Shown: piece after piece, positions 18,433-27,226 of the stretch
Layout: each line of letters begins with the position of its first letter
Numbering within the stretch: position 1 is the first letter of the stretch
Assembly: GCA_965228005.1 (NCBI GenBank)
Contig: CBDDGV010000004.1
Span: 1,294,280 to 1,358,279 of the forward strand
Reading direction: 5' to 3'
Length of the DNA: 64,000 nucleotides
Source of the DNA: JBCCXZ01 sp965228005
Lineage (GTDB): Bacteria > Planctomycetota > Planctomycetia > Pirellulales > Lacipirellulaceae
Notes under the pieces: model-generated
The model's input: the letters and a program-made list of their open reading frames with translations, nothing else
What the model was told of the DNA's origin: nothing
Databases searched by the model: none
Program-made: the position numbers and the translations under genes

Positions 18433-19014
18433 GTGGCCGTCAGGATCCGCATGAAGAAGATGGGCCGGACCCATCGCCCGTTCTACCGCATCTGTGCGAT
18501 CGACAAGCGCAGCCCCCGCGACGGACGCGTGCTCGAAGAGCTGGGCACCTACGACACGAGCATCGCCGAGACCGACGCCCGCGCCGTCCTCAAGAAGGAC
18601 CGCATCGACTACTGGGTCGGCGTCGGCGCACAGCCCAGCGACAAGGTCGCCATCCTGATCAAGAAGTACGGCACCGACGGCACGCACGTTGCCGCCCAGG
18701 AGGCCGCGCTCGCCAAGCTGGCCGAGCCCAAGAGCGTCCCCGACCCCGGCAAGCCCGCCTCGCTGCCGAAGAAGCCCGAAGAAGAACAACCGGCCGAGGC
18801 CGCCGCAGAAGCCCCCGCCGCAGAAGCTCCCGAAGCACCGGCAGCCGAAGCACCGGCAGCCGAAGCCGCGCCCGCCGAGGAAGAGCAGGCCGCCGAAGCC
18901 CCGGCTGCTGAAGAAGCCGCCGCAGAAGCCCCCGTCGCTGAAGAAGCTCCGGCAGAAGAAGCCAAAGCTGAAGAGACCGAAGAGAAGAAACCCGAGGAGG
19001 CCTCGGGCGAGTAA
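18433..19014 (+). CDS. rpsP: 30S ribosomal protein S16 with acidic Ala/Glu/Pro-rich tail
   Basis: Residues 1-80 are a standard S16 (VRIRMKKMGRTHRPFYRI, DGRVLEELGTYD, YWVGVGAQPSDKV). S16 is normally 80-100 residues; here 193, because about 85 C-terminal residues are an Ala/Glu/Pro-rich tail built from units like EAPAAEAPAA. The tail is probably disordered and exposed on the 30S surface. The start is GTG at 18433 with GGAG about 9 nt upstream. trmD follows after 35 nt; rimM, which usually sits between them, is absent here. Confidence 0.96.
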   Translation: MAVRIRMKKMGRTHRPFYRICAIDKRSPRDGRVLEELGTYDTSIAETDARAVLKKDRIDYWVGVGAQPSDKVAILIKKYGTDGTHVAAQEAALAKLAEPKSVPDPGKPASLPKKPEEEQPAEAAAEAPAAEAPEAPAAEAPAAEAAPAEEEQAAEAPAAEEAAAEAPVAEEAPAEEAKAEETEEKKPEEASGE

Positions 19015-19049
19015 CCCGCGAGATCACCCGGCGGAGGCTGCGGGCACCG

Positions 19050-19748
19050 ATGCGACTGGACGTCCTTACCCTCTTCCCCGGCATCTTCCAGGGCTACTTC
19101 ACCCAGAGCCTGCTCAAACTCGCGATCGAACGCGGGCTGGTTCAGATCCACCTGCACGACATCCGAGACTACAGCCGAGACAAACACAAATGCGTTGACG
19201 ACCGGCCCTTCGGCGGCGGCCCCGGCATGGTGCTCAAGCCCGAGCCGGTTGTCGAAGCCGCCGAGGCGGTGCAGCAGATGGACCCCGCGCCGGCCCGCCC
19301 GGTGGTCCTCACGCCGCAAGGCCGCACGCTCAACCAACGCGTCGTCGAGGAGCTCAGCGCCCACCCGCGGCTGATGCTCCTCTGCGGCCGCTACGAGGGG
19401 TTCGACCAGCGGGTGTTCGACATCCTGGAGCCTGAGGAAATCTCCGTCGGAGACTACATCCTCAACGGCGGCGAGGTCGCGGCGATGACCCTCATCGACG
19501 CGGTCATCCGCCTGGTCCCCGGGGTGTTGGGAGACGAGCAGAGCAACCGCGACGATTCGTTCTCTACCGGCAACCGCATCCTCGAACACGCACAATACAC
19601 CAGACCGAGAACCTACCGGGGCCTGGAAGTCCCCGAGGTCCTCATGAGCGGCGACCACGGCGAGATCGCCCGCTGGCGCGAACAGAACAAGCAGCAACGC
19701 ACCGCCCAGCGGCGGGCCGACCTGCTCGACCAACCAGAAGAACAGTAG
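19050..19748 (+). CDS. trmD: tRNA (guanine37-N1)-methyltransferase TrmD
   Basis: The 232-residue product is TrmD, which uses S-adenosylmethionine to make m1G37 in tRNAs and so prevents frameshifting. Family motifs are RLDVLTLFPG, VDDRPFGGGPGM, LCGRYEGFDQRV, the knot loop SVGDYILNGGE and LEHAQYTRP. The length is typical. GGAGG lies ahead of the ATG. It is in the rpsP-trmD-rplS order and is followed by a paired REP-like hairpin element before rplS. Confidence 0.97.
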   Translation: MRLDVLTLFPGIFQGYFTQSLLKLAIERGLVQIHLHDIRDYSRDKHKCVDDRPFGGGPGMVLKPEPVVEAAEAVQQMDPAPARPVVLTPQGRTLNQRVVEELSAHPRLMLLCGRYEGFDQRVFDILEPEEISVGDYILNGGEVAAMTLIDAVIRLVPGVLGDEQSNRDDSFSTGNRILEHAQYTRPRTYRGLEVPEVLMSGDHGEIARWREQNKQQRTAQRRADLLDQPEEQ

Positions 19749-19755
19749 GCACGTC

Positions 19756-19826
19756 TGTAGGAGGCCTCTCCGAGGCCGATTCAACGAAGCCAGCAAAAGA
19801 AATCGGGCTCAGAGAGCCCTCCTACA
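19756..19826. repeat. REP-like paired hairpin repeat between trmD and rplS
   Basis: The arms 19756-19780 and 19802-19826 are imperfect inverted copies. Each arm also folds on itself: GGCCTC-TCC-GAGGCC on the left and GGGCTC-AGA-GAGCCC on the right, i.e. different bases but intact pairing. This is the same family as 52435-52506, 54647-54719, 61449-61521 and the single arm at 10212-10236. Confidence 0.9.
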
Positions 19827-19848
19827 AGAAGCACAAAGGGGTCTCCCG

Positions 19849-20220
19849 ATGAGCCAAGACATCCTCAAGCACGTCGAGCAGTCGAGCCTCAAGCCCGAGC
19901 CGCCCGAGTTCGAGATCGGCGACACCGTCGACGTCCACACCAAGATCCTGGAAGGCGACAAGGAACGCATCCAGGTCTTCAGCGGCGTGGTCATCGCCCG
20001 CAGCGGCTCCGGCTCGAAGGAGATGTTCACCGTCCGCCGGATCGTCGCCGGCCAGGGCGTGGAGCGGAAGTTCCCCATCCACTCCCCCCGCGTCGCCAAG
20101 GTCGAGGTCAAGCGCAGCGCCGTTGTCCGGCGGGCCAAGCTCTACTACCTCCGCGAGCGGAGCGGCAAGGCCGTCCGCCTCAAGGAACGCCGCGTCGACC
20201 GGCCCAAAGCCAAGTCGTAA
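19849..20220 (+). CDS. rplS: 50S ribosomal protein L19
   Basis: The 123-residue product matches L19: FEIGDTVDVHTKILEGDKERIQ, FSGVVIARSGSG, FTVRRIVAGQGVERKFPIHSP and KLYYLRERSGKAVRLKERR. It sits at the 30S-50S interface. AAAGGGG lies 8-9 nt before the ATG. Last gene of the ffh-rpsP-trmD-rplS group, separated from trmD by the REP-like element. Confidence 0.97.
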   Translation: MSQDILKHVEQSSLKPEPPEFEIGDTVDVHTKILEGDKERIQVFSGVVIARSGSGSKEMFTVRRIVAGQGVERKFPIHSPRVAKVEVKRSAVVRRAKLYYLRERSGKAVRLKERRVDRPKAKS

Positions 20221-20224
20221 GCAC

Positions 20225-20270
20225 GCAGCCGATAGCCGCGACGCTACGCGTCGCTGGCGCGAAACGGTTG
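20225..20270. repeat. Short palindromic spacer repeat (CGACGC/GCGTCG type)
   Basis: The rplS-yraN spacer contains GCCGCGACGCTACGCGTCGC, a hairpin with the stem CGACGC/GCGTCG. A similar CGTCGCTGG sequence is seen near 33148-33162. It looks like another dispersed palindrome, but only partial copies are visible here. Confidence 0.45.
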
Positions 20271-20290
20271 ATGAACCAGCGCACGAGACC

Positions 20291-20761
20291 GTGAGCCGCC
20301 GCCACCAGAGACCGGCGTTCTTCTCATCGTTCAGCGCTCATCGTTCATCGCTCCGCCGCCTGCTTAGGCCGTTCAACGCTCCGAGCACGCTCGGTGAGCG
20401 CGGAGAGCAAGCAGCGGCAGCGTTCCTCCGCCGCCGCGGCCTCCGCATCGTCACCACGCGGCACCGCAACCGCTTCGGTGAGTTCGACATCGTGGCGCTC
20501 GACGGCGAGACGGTCGTCTTCGTCGAGGTCAAGACCCGCCGCAGCGAGTCGCTCGCCCGCCCCATCGACGCGGTCGACCGGCACCGGCAAGACCGGCTGG
20601 TCCGCGCCAGCCTGGCGTTCCTCAAGTCGCACCGCCTGCTCGACTACCCCAGCCGATTCGACGTGGTCGAGGTCCTCTGGCCCAAAGGGGCCAAGCGGCC
20701 GGAGGTCCGCCACCACGCGAACGCCTTCCAATCCCGCTTCCGCGGACAGATGCACGCCTGA
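20291..20761 (+). CDS. YraN/UPF0102 family predicted endonuclease
   Basis: The C-terminal 115 residues are a typical UPF0102 protein: LGERGEQAAAAFLRRRGL, then the nuclease-like core FGEFDIVALDGETVVFVEVKTRR with the D-(E/D)xK arrangement of the restriction-endonuclease fold, and RASLAFLKSH. The family function is uncertain; members often sit near rplS/rnhB as here. I used the GTG at 20291 as the start, but the preceding noncoding repeat-like sequence makes the exact start unsure; a start closer to LGERGEQ is possible. Cytoplasmic. Confidence 0.82.
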   Translation: MSRRHQRPAFFSSFSAHRSSLRRLLRPFNAPSTLGERGEQAAAAFLRRRGLRIVTTRHRNRFGEFDIVALDGETVVFVEVKTRRSESLARPIDAVDRHRQDRLVRASLAFLKSHRLLDYPSRFDVVEVLWPKGAKRPEVRHHANAFQSRFRGQMHA

Positions 20762-20802
20762 TATGCTGCGCACTCTCTCCACCGTCTCTCCGAGCAGCGA
20801 AG

Positions 20803-21102
20803 ATGGCTTACCAAATAGTCTACGCTCCTGAGACTGAGCACCACCTGCGTTCGCTCGACGCGAGGCAGAGTTCAAGAGTCTTCGACGCGGTCGACGAGCA
20901 ACTAGCGCATCAGCCCACGATGGAGACGCGAAACCGTAAGCCAATGCGTCCTAACCCTCTGGCGCCCTGGGAGCTGCGGGTCGGAGAACTACGCGTCTAC
21001 TACGACGTGGAGGAAGACCCCGAGCAGCGGACGCTGATCTTGGCTGTTGGAGTCAAAGTCCGGGACCGGGTTATAATTGGGGGAGAGGAGATCCAGCTAT
21101 GA
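20803..21102 (+). CDS. RelE/ParE-superfamily toxin
   Basis: The 99-residue protein has the RelE/ParE layout: YQIVYAPETEHHLRSL, a helical middle, then strands WELRVGELRVYYDVEED and ILAVGVKVRDRV. RelE members cut ribosome-bound mRNA, whereas ParE members act on gyrase; I cannot assign which. It overlaps the next gene by ATGA (21099-21102), so translation is coupled. The toxin comes first, the reverse of the classical antitoxin-toxin order. Its base composition is slightly lower in GC than that of its neighbours. Confidence 0.85.
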   Translation: MAYQIVYAPETEHHLRSLDARQSSRVFDAVDEQLAHQPTMETRNRKPMRPNPLAPWELRVGELRVYYDVEEDPEQRTLILAVGVKVRDRVIIGGEEIQL

Positions 21103-21350
21103 AATTCCTAGACAAACACGACGCCACGCGGCCGTTGGCCGACTACGCCGCCGAAATCCGAGAAGGGACGATCGTGGTCACCGAAGACGGCCTGCCGATG
21201 GCTGCTTTGGTGCCCCTGACCAACGCCGATTCGGAAACGGTATCGCTCAGCACGAACCCTGAGTTTCTGAAGCTCATGGAGCGATCGCGCGCGCAACTGC
21301 GAGAGGGCGAAGGTGTATCGAGCGACGACATGCGTAGCCGCTTCGATTGA
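21099..21350 (+). CDS. Phd/YefM-type antitoxin
   Basis: The 83-residue product begins KFLDKHDATRPLADYAAEI and continues EGTIVVTEDGLPMAALVPL, the pattern of the Phd/YefM N-terminal DNA-binding fold. The C-terminal part (LMERSRAQLREGEGVSS) would wrap the toxin. It overlaps the toxin gene by 4 nt. It probably neutralises the toxin and represses the operon. Confidence 0.82.
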   Translation: MKFLDKHDATRPLADYAAEIREGTIVVTEDGLPMAALVPLTNADSETVSLSTNPEFLKLMERSRAQLREGEGVSSDDMRSRFD

Positions 21351-21400
21351 GCCGTGGAGTTCTACGTCAGCACCCACGCAAACGGGCTTTTCGGACGTCG

Positions 21401-21784
21401 ATGAGGTTTGAGGACAAACTGGCGATCCTCGCCGAGAGGTGTACCCCCAGTAAGAATCAGAGGGGATTCGAATGCGCTATACCGGTTCGAAGCAGGCGTA
21501 GCTTACTCGGGTTAAAGTGGCGAACCTCTAAACGTCAAAAGCTGTGGGTAAAGCGAATGCCCGACCACTGGCGGGTCATGCTGTCAAGCGGAGAGAATGG
21601 TCCGTACTGGGGAGCCGACTTCGCCTTAGACAAAGGGGATGACGCAGGCGCAGTATTGATTGGCGTGTGGAGACGCGACTCTGACTCCTGGGAACGAAGC
21701 GTCGGTAAGGAAATTGACCTCGCAAGCCAGCGTATCCAACAGGCGGTCAATGCGGCTTACGAACAGACGCGGGCAACCGAGTAG
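21401..21784 (+). CDS. Hypothetical protein next to the toxin-antitoxin pair
   Basis: Unrecognised 127-residue protein from the ATG at 21401; a TTG at 21347 overlapping the antitoxin stop would add 18 residues. It is basic in the first half (SRRSLLGLKWRTSKRQKLWVK in two pieces) and has a Trp-rich strand pattern (HWRVMLSS, YWGADFAL, LIGVWRRDSDSW), then a helix. Codon use is visibly less GC-biased than in the flanking genes, suggesting recent acquisition. The open frame with balanced composition supports coding, but no family is assigned. Confidence 0.55.
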   Translation: MRFEDKLAILAERCTPSKNQRGFECAIPVRSRRSLLGLKWRTSKRQKLWVKRMPDHWRVMLSSGENGPYWGADFALDKGDDAGAVLIGVWRRDSDSWERSVGKEIDLASQRIQQAVNAAYEQTRATE

Positions 21785-21879
21785 AGTAAGCGTGAGCGGT
21801 CGTCCCTGTGTGGTGAAGAAGCTCTGTCGCATGTCGCAAGCGTCGATAGAATCGCTCACGGGATAGCTAGTTGGCAAAG

Positions 21880-22452
21880 ATGCTCCTCTCCCTCCGAGAA
21901 CTCGTCAACGCCCTGCTCGCCTCAGACAGATACACCTACCACGTCGGCATCGACGGCCGCGGCGGAGCCGGCAAGTCGACCCTCGCCGAGCAGCTCCGCA
22001 AGCAACTCCCAGAAGCCCAGGTGGTCCACACCGACGACTTCTACCGCGTGATGGACCCCGACACCCGCGCCGCGCTAACAATCGCTCAGGCGTACCAGCA
22101 GAACTACGACTGGCAGCGGCTCGAGCAGCAAGTGCTCGCCCCTCTCTCCCAGGGCCGGCCCGCGCAGTACCAGCGGTACGATTGGCCAACGAATGCGCTC
22201 GCAGAAACCATCGAAGTCGCCGCCTCGGGCGTGGTCATCGTCGAGGGAGTCGGCTCGCTCCGCCCCGAACTCCGCGGCTACTACGACCTGAAGGTCTGGG
22301 TCGAGACCAGCACAGCCGAATGCCGTCGCCGCATGATCGCCCGCGCAGAGAACCCCGTCGAGCAGATCGAGCGTTGGGAAACCATCGAGCAGCACTATAT
22401 CGACCGCGACCGCCCCGCCGAGGCCGCTGAACATGTCCTCTCCGGCCAGTGA
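21880..22452 (+). CDS. Uridine kinase-like P-loop phosphotransferase
   Basis: The product (190 aa; TTG at 21871 would add three residues) is a P-loop kinase: GIDGRGGAGKSTLAEQL is the Walker A, HTDDFYR the substrate/Mg-binding Asp region typical of uridine kinase/phosphoribulokinase relatives, and VVIVEGVGSLRPEL the Walker B equivalent. RRRMIARAENPVEQIERW resembles a LID region. The substrate is not certain. No signal peptide. It is separate from the TA module by about 90 nt. Confidence 0.8.
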   Translation: MLLSLRELVNALLASDRYTYHVGIDGRGGAGKSTLAEQLRKQLPEAQVVHTDDFYRVMDPDTRAALTIAQAYQQNYDWQRLEQQVLAPLSQGRPAQYQRYDWPTNALAETIEVAASGVVIVEGVGSLRPELRGYYDLKVWVETSTAECRRRMIARAENPVEQIERWETIEQHYIDRDRPAEAAEHVLSGQ

Positions 22453-22713
22453 AATCAGTCCGTCGCCGAGGTCAGTCCACGCACGGCGGTGTGACACAAC
22501 CGCACACCAAGGCGATCACAAGGGCTCCCCGCGACCTCACGGTCGCCTACCAGGTTTCACCGTTCTGGCCTTGGATTATAGCGCATCGACTCTCTCAGCA
22601 TAGCCCGCAGCATGCCGGGCACACGGTTTGCTCGGCCCTCGTATCAGGCCGCACGCCGGCCCAGGGCAGGGGGCCCGGCCGCGTGCCGCCATTGCCATGG
22701 GGAGGGTCATGCC

Positions 22714-23430
22714 ATGTCCGCACAGATCAATCCGGTGCAGGGGCGTTACGCTCGTCTCGCCACCCTGGTGTTGCTCGTGGGGCTGCTCTCGGGAACGCAG
22801 GCCTGCTGGGCCGTGTTCCACAACCTGGACTTCGAGGACGCGGTGATCACCCCCGAGCCGCCGGGGCAAGACCCCGGCAGCGTACCGTTCACGGTGCTCG
22901 CCTCCGATGCCCTGCCCCACTGGACCACCAACGGAACGCTTGGTGCGCCTATCATCCCGTACAACTCCATCTGCCTCGGCCCCGGCTGCACCTCTCTCCA
23001 CGATGGCGGCAGCACCTTTGTTGCGCCGCTCGAGGGCGATTTCTCCGTGCTGCTCCAGGGCCCCGTACCGTTTCCCGAGCAAGTCCCACTCTTTGTGGCC
23101 CAGGCAGGGACGGTGCCGCCCGGTGCGTCACAGGTCACGATGCTCGTGAACAACGCCGCAGACGACCCCTTCGTTGTGTCGTTCGACAACGGCGGCGGCG
23201 CCACGCCGCTTGCGCTGCTGTCGCACTTCCCCGTCGGGGTAACCGCCAGGCTCGTCTACGACATCGCACCCTTCGCGGGCGAAACCGGAGAGCTGCGGAT
23301 CAGTTCGTCGGCGTCATTCGAGTCGTTCGTCATGGTTGACGACATCCAATTCATCCCCGAGCCCTCAGGTCTTGCCTTGCTCGCGGTCCTGTGCGCCTGC
23401 ATGAGGCCACGCCGGCCGTCGCCGGACTGA
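22714..23430 (+). CDS. Secreted PEP-CTERM protein
   Basis: From ATG 22714 (GGGGAGG about 7 nt upstream) the product is 238 residues, with a Sec signal peptide (LATLVLLVGLLSGTQACWA). The body is beta-rich (FHNLDFEDAVI, FSVLLQGPVPF, FVVSFDNGGG) and resembles carbohydrate-binding-like jelly-roll PEP-CTERM proteins. It ends with FIPEPSGLALLAVLCACM and Arg residues, a PEP-CTERM signal for sorting to the envelope. No enzyme motif. Stand-alone gene. Confidence 0.82.
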   Translation: MSAQINPVQGRYARLATLVLLVGLLSGTQACWAVFHNLDFEDAVITPEPPGQDPGSVPFTVLASDALPHWTTNGTLGAPIIPYNSICLGPGCTSLHDGGSTFVAPLEGDFSVLLQGPVPFPEQVPLFVAQAGTVPPGASQVTMLVNNAADDPFVVSFDNGGGATPLALLSHFPVGVTARLVYDIAPFAGETGELRISSSASFESFVMVDDIQFIPEPSGLALLAVLCACMRPRRPSPD

Positions 23431-23455
23431 TTGGAGTCGGCATCGGCGAACAGAT

Positions 23456-23478
23456 GGCCCCGAGCGTCAGCGAGGGGC
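23456..23478. repeat. Dispersed repeat GCCCCGAGCGTC(A)GCGAGGGGC, copy 1
   Basis: The sequence reads GGCCCCGAGCGTCAGCGAGG then GGC, with GCCCC/GGGGC ends that can pair. Copy 2 lies at 23945-23965 (one base shorter) in the same orientation. The two copies flank the HExxH membrane-protein gene. Confidence 0.75.
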
Positions 23479-23512
23479 AGCCCCGCCGACCCGCCGTAGC
23501 TAGAATCGAGGC

Positions 23513-23923
23513 ATGCGCCCCGCCCTCCAACTCCTCGGCTACCTCTGGGCCTCCCCTTACACACTCTTGGGGCTGCTGCTCGGAGCCGTCGGCCTCTGCA
23601 CAGGCGGACGAGCGCAACGCCGCGGCCGAGTCGTCGAGTTCTACGGCGGCATGCCGAAGTGGATCATCGACCGCCTGCCGGTCGGCGAGAACATCGTCGC
23701 GCTCACGCTGGGCCACACCATCCTCGGCCAAACCGCCGCCGACCTCGACCTCTGCCGGGCCCACGAGATGGTCCACGTGCGCCAGTTCGAGAGGTGGGGC
23801 CCGGTGATGGGGCCCGCTTACCTGCTCGCATCCCTGTGGCAATGGATCGACGGCGGCGACCCCTACCGGGACAACCCATTCGAACGCCAGGCGTTCGACG
23901 AAGAGGACATCCCCCCGCGGTAA
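23513..23923 (+). CDS. Small membrane protein with HExxH zinc-protease-like motif
   Basis: The 136-residue protein has one hydrophobic segment near the N-terminus (about residues 15-30, YTLLGLLLGAVGL). Residues 84-93 read HEMVHVRQFE: HExxH followed by VRQ is reminiscent of gluzincin-like HELTHVxQ sequences. About 37 residues later, NPFERQAF could provide the third Glu ligand. I infer a metallopeptidase-like fold but have seen no proof of activity; the protein is very short for a peptidase. No operon partner. Flanked by two copies of a short repeat. Confidence 0.7.
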   Translation: MRPALQLLGYLWASPYTLLGLLLGAVGLCTGGRAQRRGRVVEFYGGMPKWIIDRLPVGENIVALTLGHTILGQTAADLDLCRAHEMVHVRQFERWGPVMGPAYLLASLWQWIDGGDPYRDNPFERQAFDEEDIPPR

Positions 23924-23944
23924 CCTGCCCGGACCTCGATCGAC

Positions 23945-23965
23945 GCCCCGAGCGTCGCGAGGGGC
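23945..23965. repeat. Dispersed repeat GCCCCGAGCGTCGCGAGGGGC, copy 2
   Basis: Second copy of the repeat at 23456-23478, same orientation, lacking one A. Confidence 0.75.
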
Positions 23966-24096
23966 CGCCCCATCGCCCTCTTCCCCGTCTCACCCATTTC
24001 CCGCTCGAAAATGGGCCACCCCCTGTGGTATACAGAGGAATGGCCCGGGTTCATCCCCCGCCAAACAATGGGGCCGAACCTCAGCAGTTGCCCGCT

Positions 24097-24141
24097 TTGC
24101 CGAGGCAATCACCCTGCCTAGTATCGAGAAACCCGATACTA
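24097..24141 (+). promoter_or_regulatory. Candidate pyrG promoter with inverted repeat over -10
   Basis: TTGCCG (24097-24102), a 16-nt spacer, then TAGTAT (24119-24124). TAGTATCG and CGATACTA form a perfect 8-bp inverted repeat (24119-24126, 24134-24141) that covers the -10 and could be an operator or a 5' hairpin. The 14-mer CTGCCTAGTATCGA at 24114-24127 recurs exactly at 48644-48657 in another promoter-like site. Confidence 0.4.
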
Positions 24142-24343
24142 GAACCCCGAAAACCCGACGCGTTCCGACGCAAACTCGAATCATTAAGACCGCCCCGCGA
24201 ACCACCCCGCCCCAGAAAACCAGGCACTCAACGGCCCGACAGCCGGCGAGACACTCGACTTTTGGCGTATCGCCGCGTGTTCGCCCCTGGGCGCCTAAAC
24301 CCAACTCGCTGGACAAAATCCCTGCCAAGGAAGGTACCACTGC

Positions 24344-26047
<1,704 letters not shown>

Positions 26048-26070
26048 GCCACAAACCCAGACAGCGAGTC

Positions 26071-26484
26071 ATGAGCGAAGAAGAAAAAAAGATCATCGTC
26101 GACGAAGACTGGAAGTCCCAGGTCGAAGCCGAGAAGCAGCAGGCGGCCGAAGCCCCGGAACAGCCCGCCGCCGCGGCCGCCTACCCGCCAGCCTCCTTCA
26201 TGACGCTCGTCTCGCAGCTCATGACCGAAGCGATGGTCGCCCTGGGGCAGATCCCCGCCCCCGGCGCCGCCGAGGCGAGCCTCAACCTCGACCACGCCAA
26301 GTTCGTGATCGATATGCTCGACATGCTGCAGGAGAAGACCGCCGGCAACCTCGACGACGGTGAGGCCGCGGCGCTGAAAGACCTGCTGCACCAGCTGAAG
26401 ATGGCGTTCGTCGCCATCCGCCAAGGCCCGCCCCCGACCGAACCGGGCGAGGGCGCCGACGAGCCGAAGATCGTCACGCCTTAG
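26071..26484 (+). CDS. DUF1844 domain protein
   Basis: The 137-residue product carries a DUF1844 domain: FMTLVSQLMTEAMVALGQIP, LDHAKFVIDMLDMLQEKT and LKDLLHQLKMAFV. The N-terminal 45 residues are charged and Ala/Glu-rich (probably disordered). The family function is unknown. It is 23 nt after pyrG and likely translated from the same mRNA; the ATG at 26071 is the first suitable start. Confidence 0.88.
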   Translation: MSEEEKKIIVDEDWKSQVEAEKQQAAEAPEQPAAAAAYPPASFMTLVSQLMTEAMVALGQIPAPGAAEASLNLDHAKFVIDMLDMLQEKTAGNLDDGEAAALKDLLHQLKMAFVAIRQGPPPTEPGEGADEPKIVTP

Positions 26485-26731
26485 CGCGAATGAAGCAGCA
26501 AAGCGGCCGGAGCCTCTCAGGCGAAGAAAGCAAAGCCACACCCGGCCGATAGACGCTGGCATCCGTCGCCTATGAGCCTATCCGTAAAGACTTGCATCCC
26601 CGAGCCGGTGACAACGGTCGAGGGTGGTTCAGGCTGGGGTTCCCGGTCGGGTGTGGCTTCGTAGTCCTGACGCTCCGTCGCTTGAATATCGTTGCATTCC
26701 GAGAGGGTCATCTCAATTCGAGTGAACCGGT
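26485..26731. other. Convergent intergenic region, one small doubtful ORF
   Basis: This spacer between the DUF1844 gene and mraZ has balanced base composition. A 64-codon minus-strand frame (26517-26711, beginning MTLSECND) is open, but it has no good ribosome site or recognisable motif, so it is not called as a gene. Confidence 0.4.
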
Positions 26732-27226
26732 CTACCCCGAAAGGCTGTCGAACAGCTTCCGGAAGCCCGGCATCTGCTCGCCGACGTGGCTGTGCCAAGG
26801 CGCCGGGTCCCAGACTTCCAGGCACACCGCCGCTCCGACGACGATCACCTCGGCCCCGGGCTCGACGCCCAGGAAGCTGCGGAAGCTGTCGGGCACCGCG
26901 ATCCGCGACTTGCCGCCGACCGGAACCGTACGGTGCCGCGTCGAGAGCAACCGGCCGAGCGTCTGCAGCTCTTCGGCCCGGCCCTCCAGCCGCCCGCCGC
27001 GGAGCTTGCTGGCCACCAACTCAACGCCGCTGGCCATCCAGGCGTTCCACCGGTCGGGCCGCCACAGGCTCAAGCACCCGGGCCGCTCCTTGGCAACCAC
27101 GCACTCATGGGCCCCGTCGAGCAACGCTGCCGCGATTTCGTTGGGTAGCGAAAGCCGGTAGCGCTCATCGAGCGAGCGCGACCATTCGCCCAAGAGCAGC
27201 GTGTTTGCGTCGTCTGCAGCAACCAA
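26732..27226 (-). CDS. mraZ: MraZ-like transcriptional regulator
   Basis: The protein shows both AbrB-like halves of MraZ: GEWSRSLDERYRLSLPNEIA, then CLSLWRPDRW, and later STRHRTVPVGGKSRIAVP followed by EVIVVGAAVCLEVWDP. MraZ binds DNA upstream of the division/cell-wall (dcw) cluster and represses it. Here no dcw gene is visible; uvrC is upstream on the same strand. The longest frame would add a hydrophobic stretch from 27385 that looks like translated noncoding pyrimidine-rich DNA. I prefer the TTG at 27226 (164 aa, starting just before LLLGEW); an AGGAGG lies about 30 nt further upstream, so the start is uncertain. An AT-rich stretch at 27270-27290 may be the promoter. Confidence 0.82.
   Translation of the reverse strand: MVAADDANTLLLGEWSRSLDERYRLSLPNEIAAALLDGAHECVVAKERPGCLSLWRPDRWNAWMASGVELVASKLRGGRLEGRAEELQTLGRLLSTRHRTVPVGGKSRIAVPDSFRSFLGVEPGAEVIVVGAAVCLEVWDPAPWHSHVGEQMPGFRKLFDSLSG

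Larger units (their letters stand above)
23924..24343. other. Long leader region upstream of pyrG
   Basis: This 420-nt noncoding stretch contains a repeat copy (23945-23965), a hairpin CCCATTT/AAATGGG near 23994-24016, a candidate promoter (24097-24124) with a perfect 8-bp inverted repeat over its -10 (24119-24141), and a good ribosome site AAGGAAGG before pyrG. No ORF was supported. Confidence 0.55.

Noticed and set aside
21460..21490. GGTTCGAAG-like sequence as a tRNA T-arm
   Set aside because: No acceptor or anticodon stem pairing around it and it lies in an open coding frame.
26517..26711. 64-codon minus ORF after mraZ (MTLSECND...)
   Set aside because: Weak ribosome site, no motif and no support beyond an open frame; could be chance.
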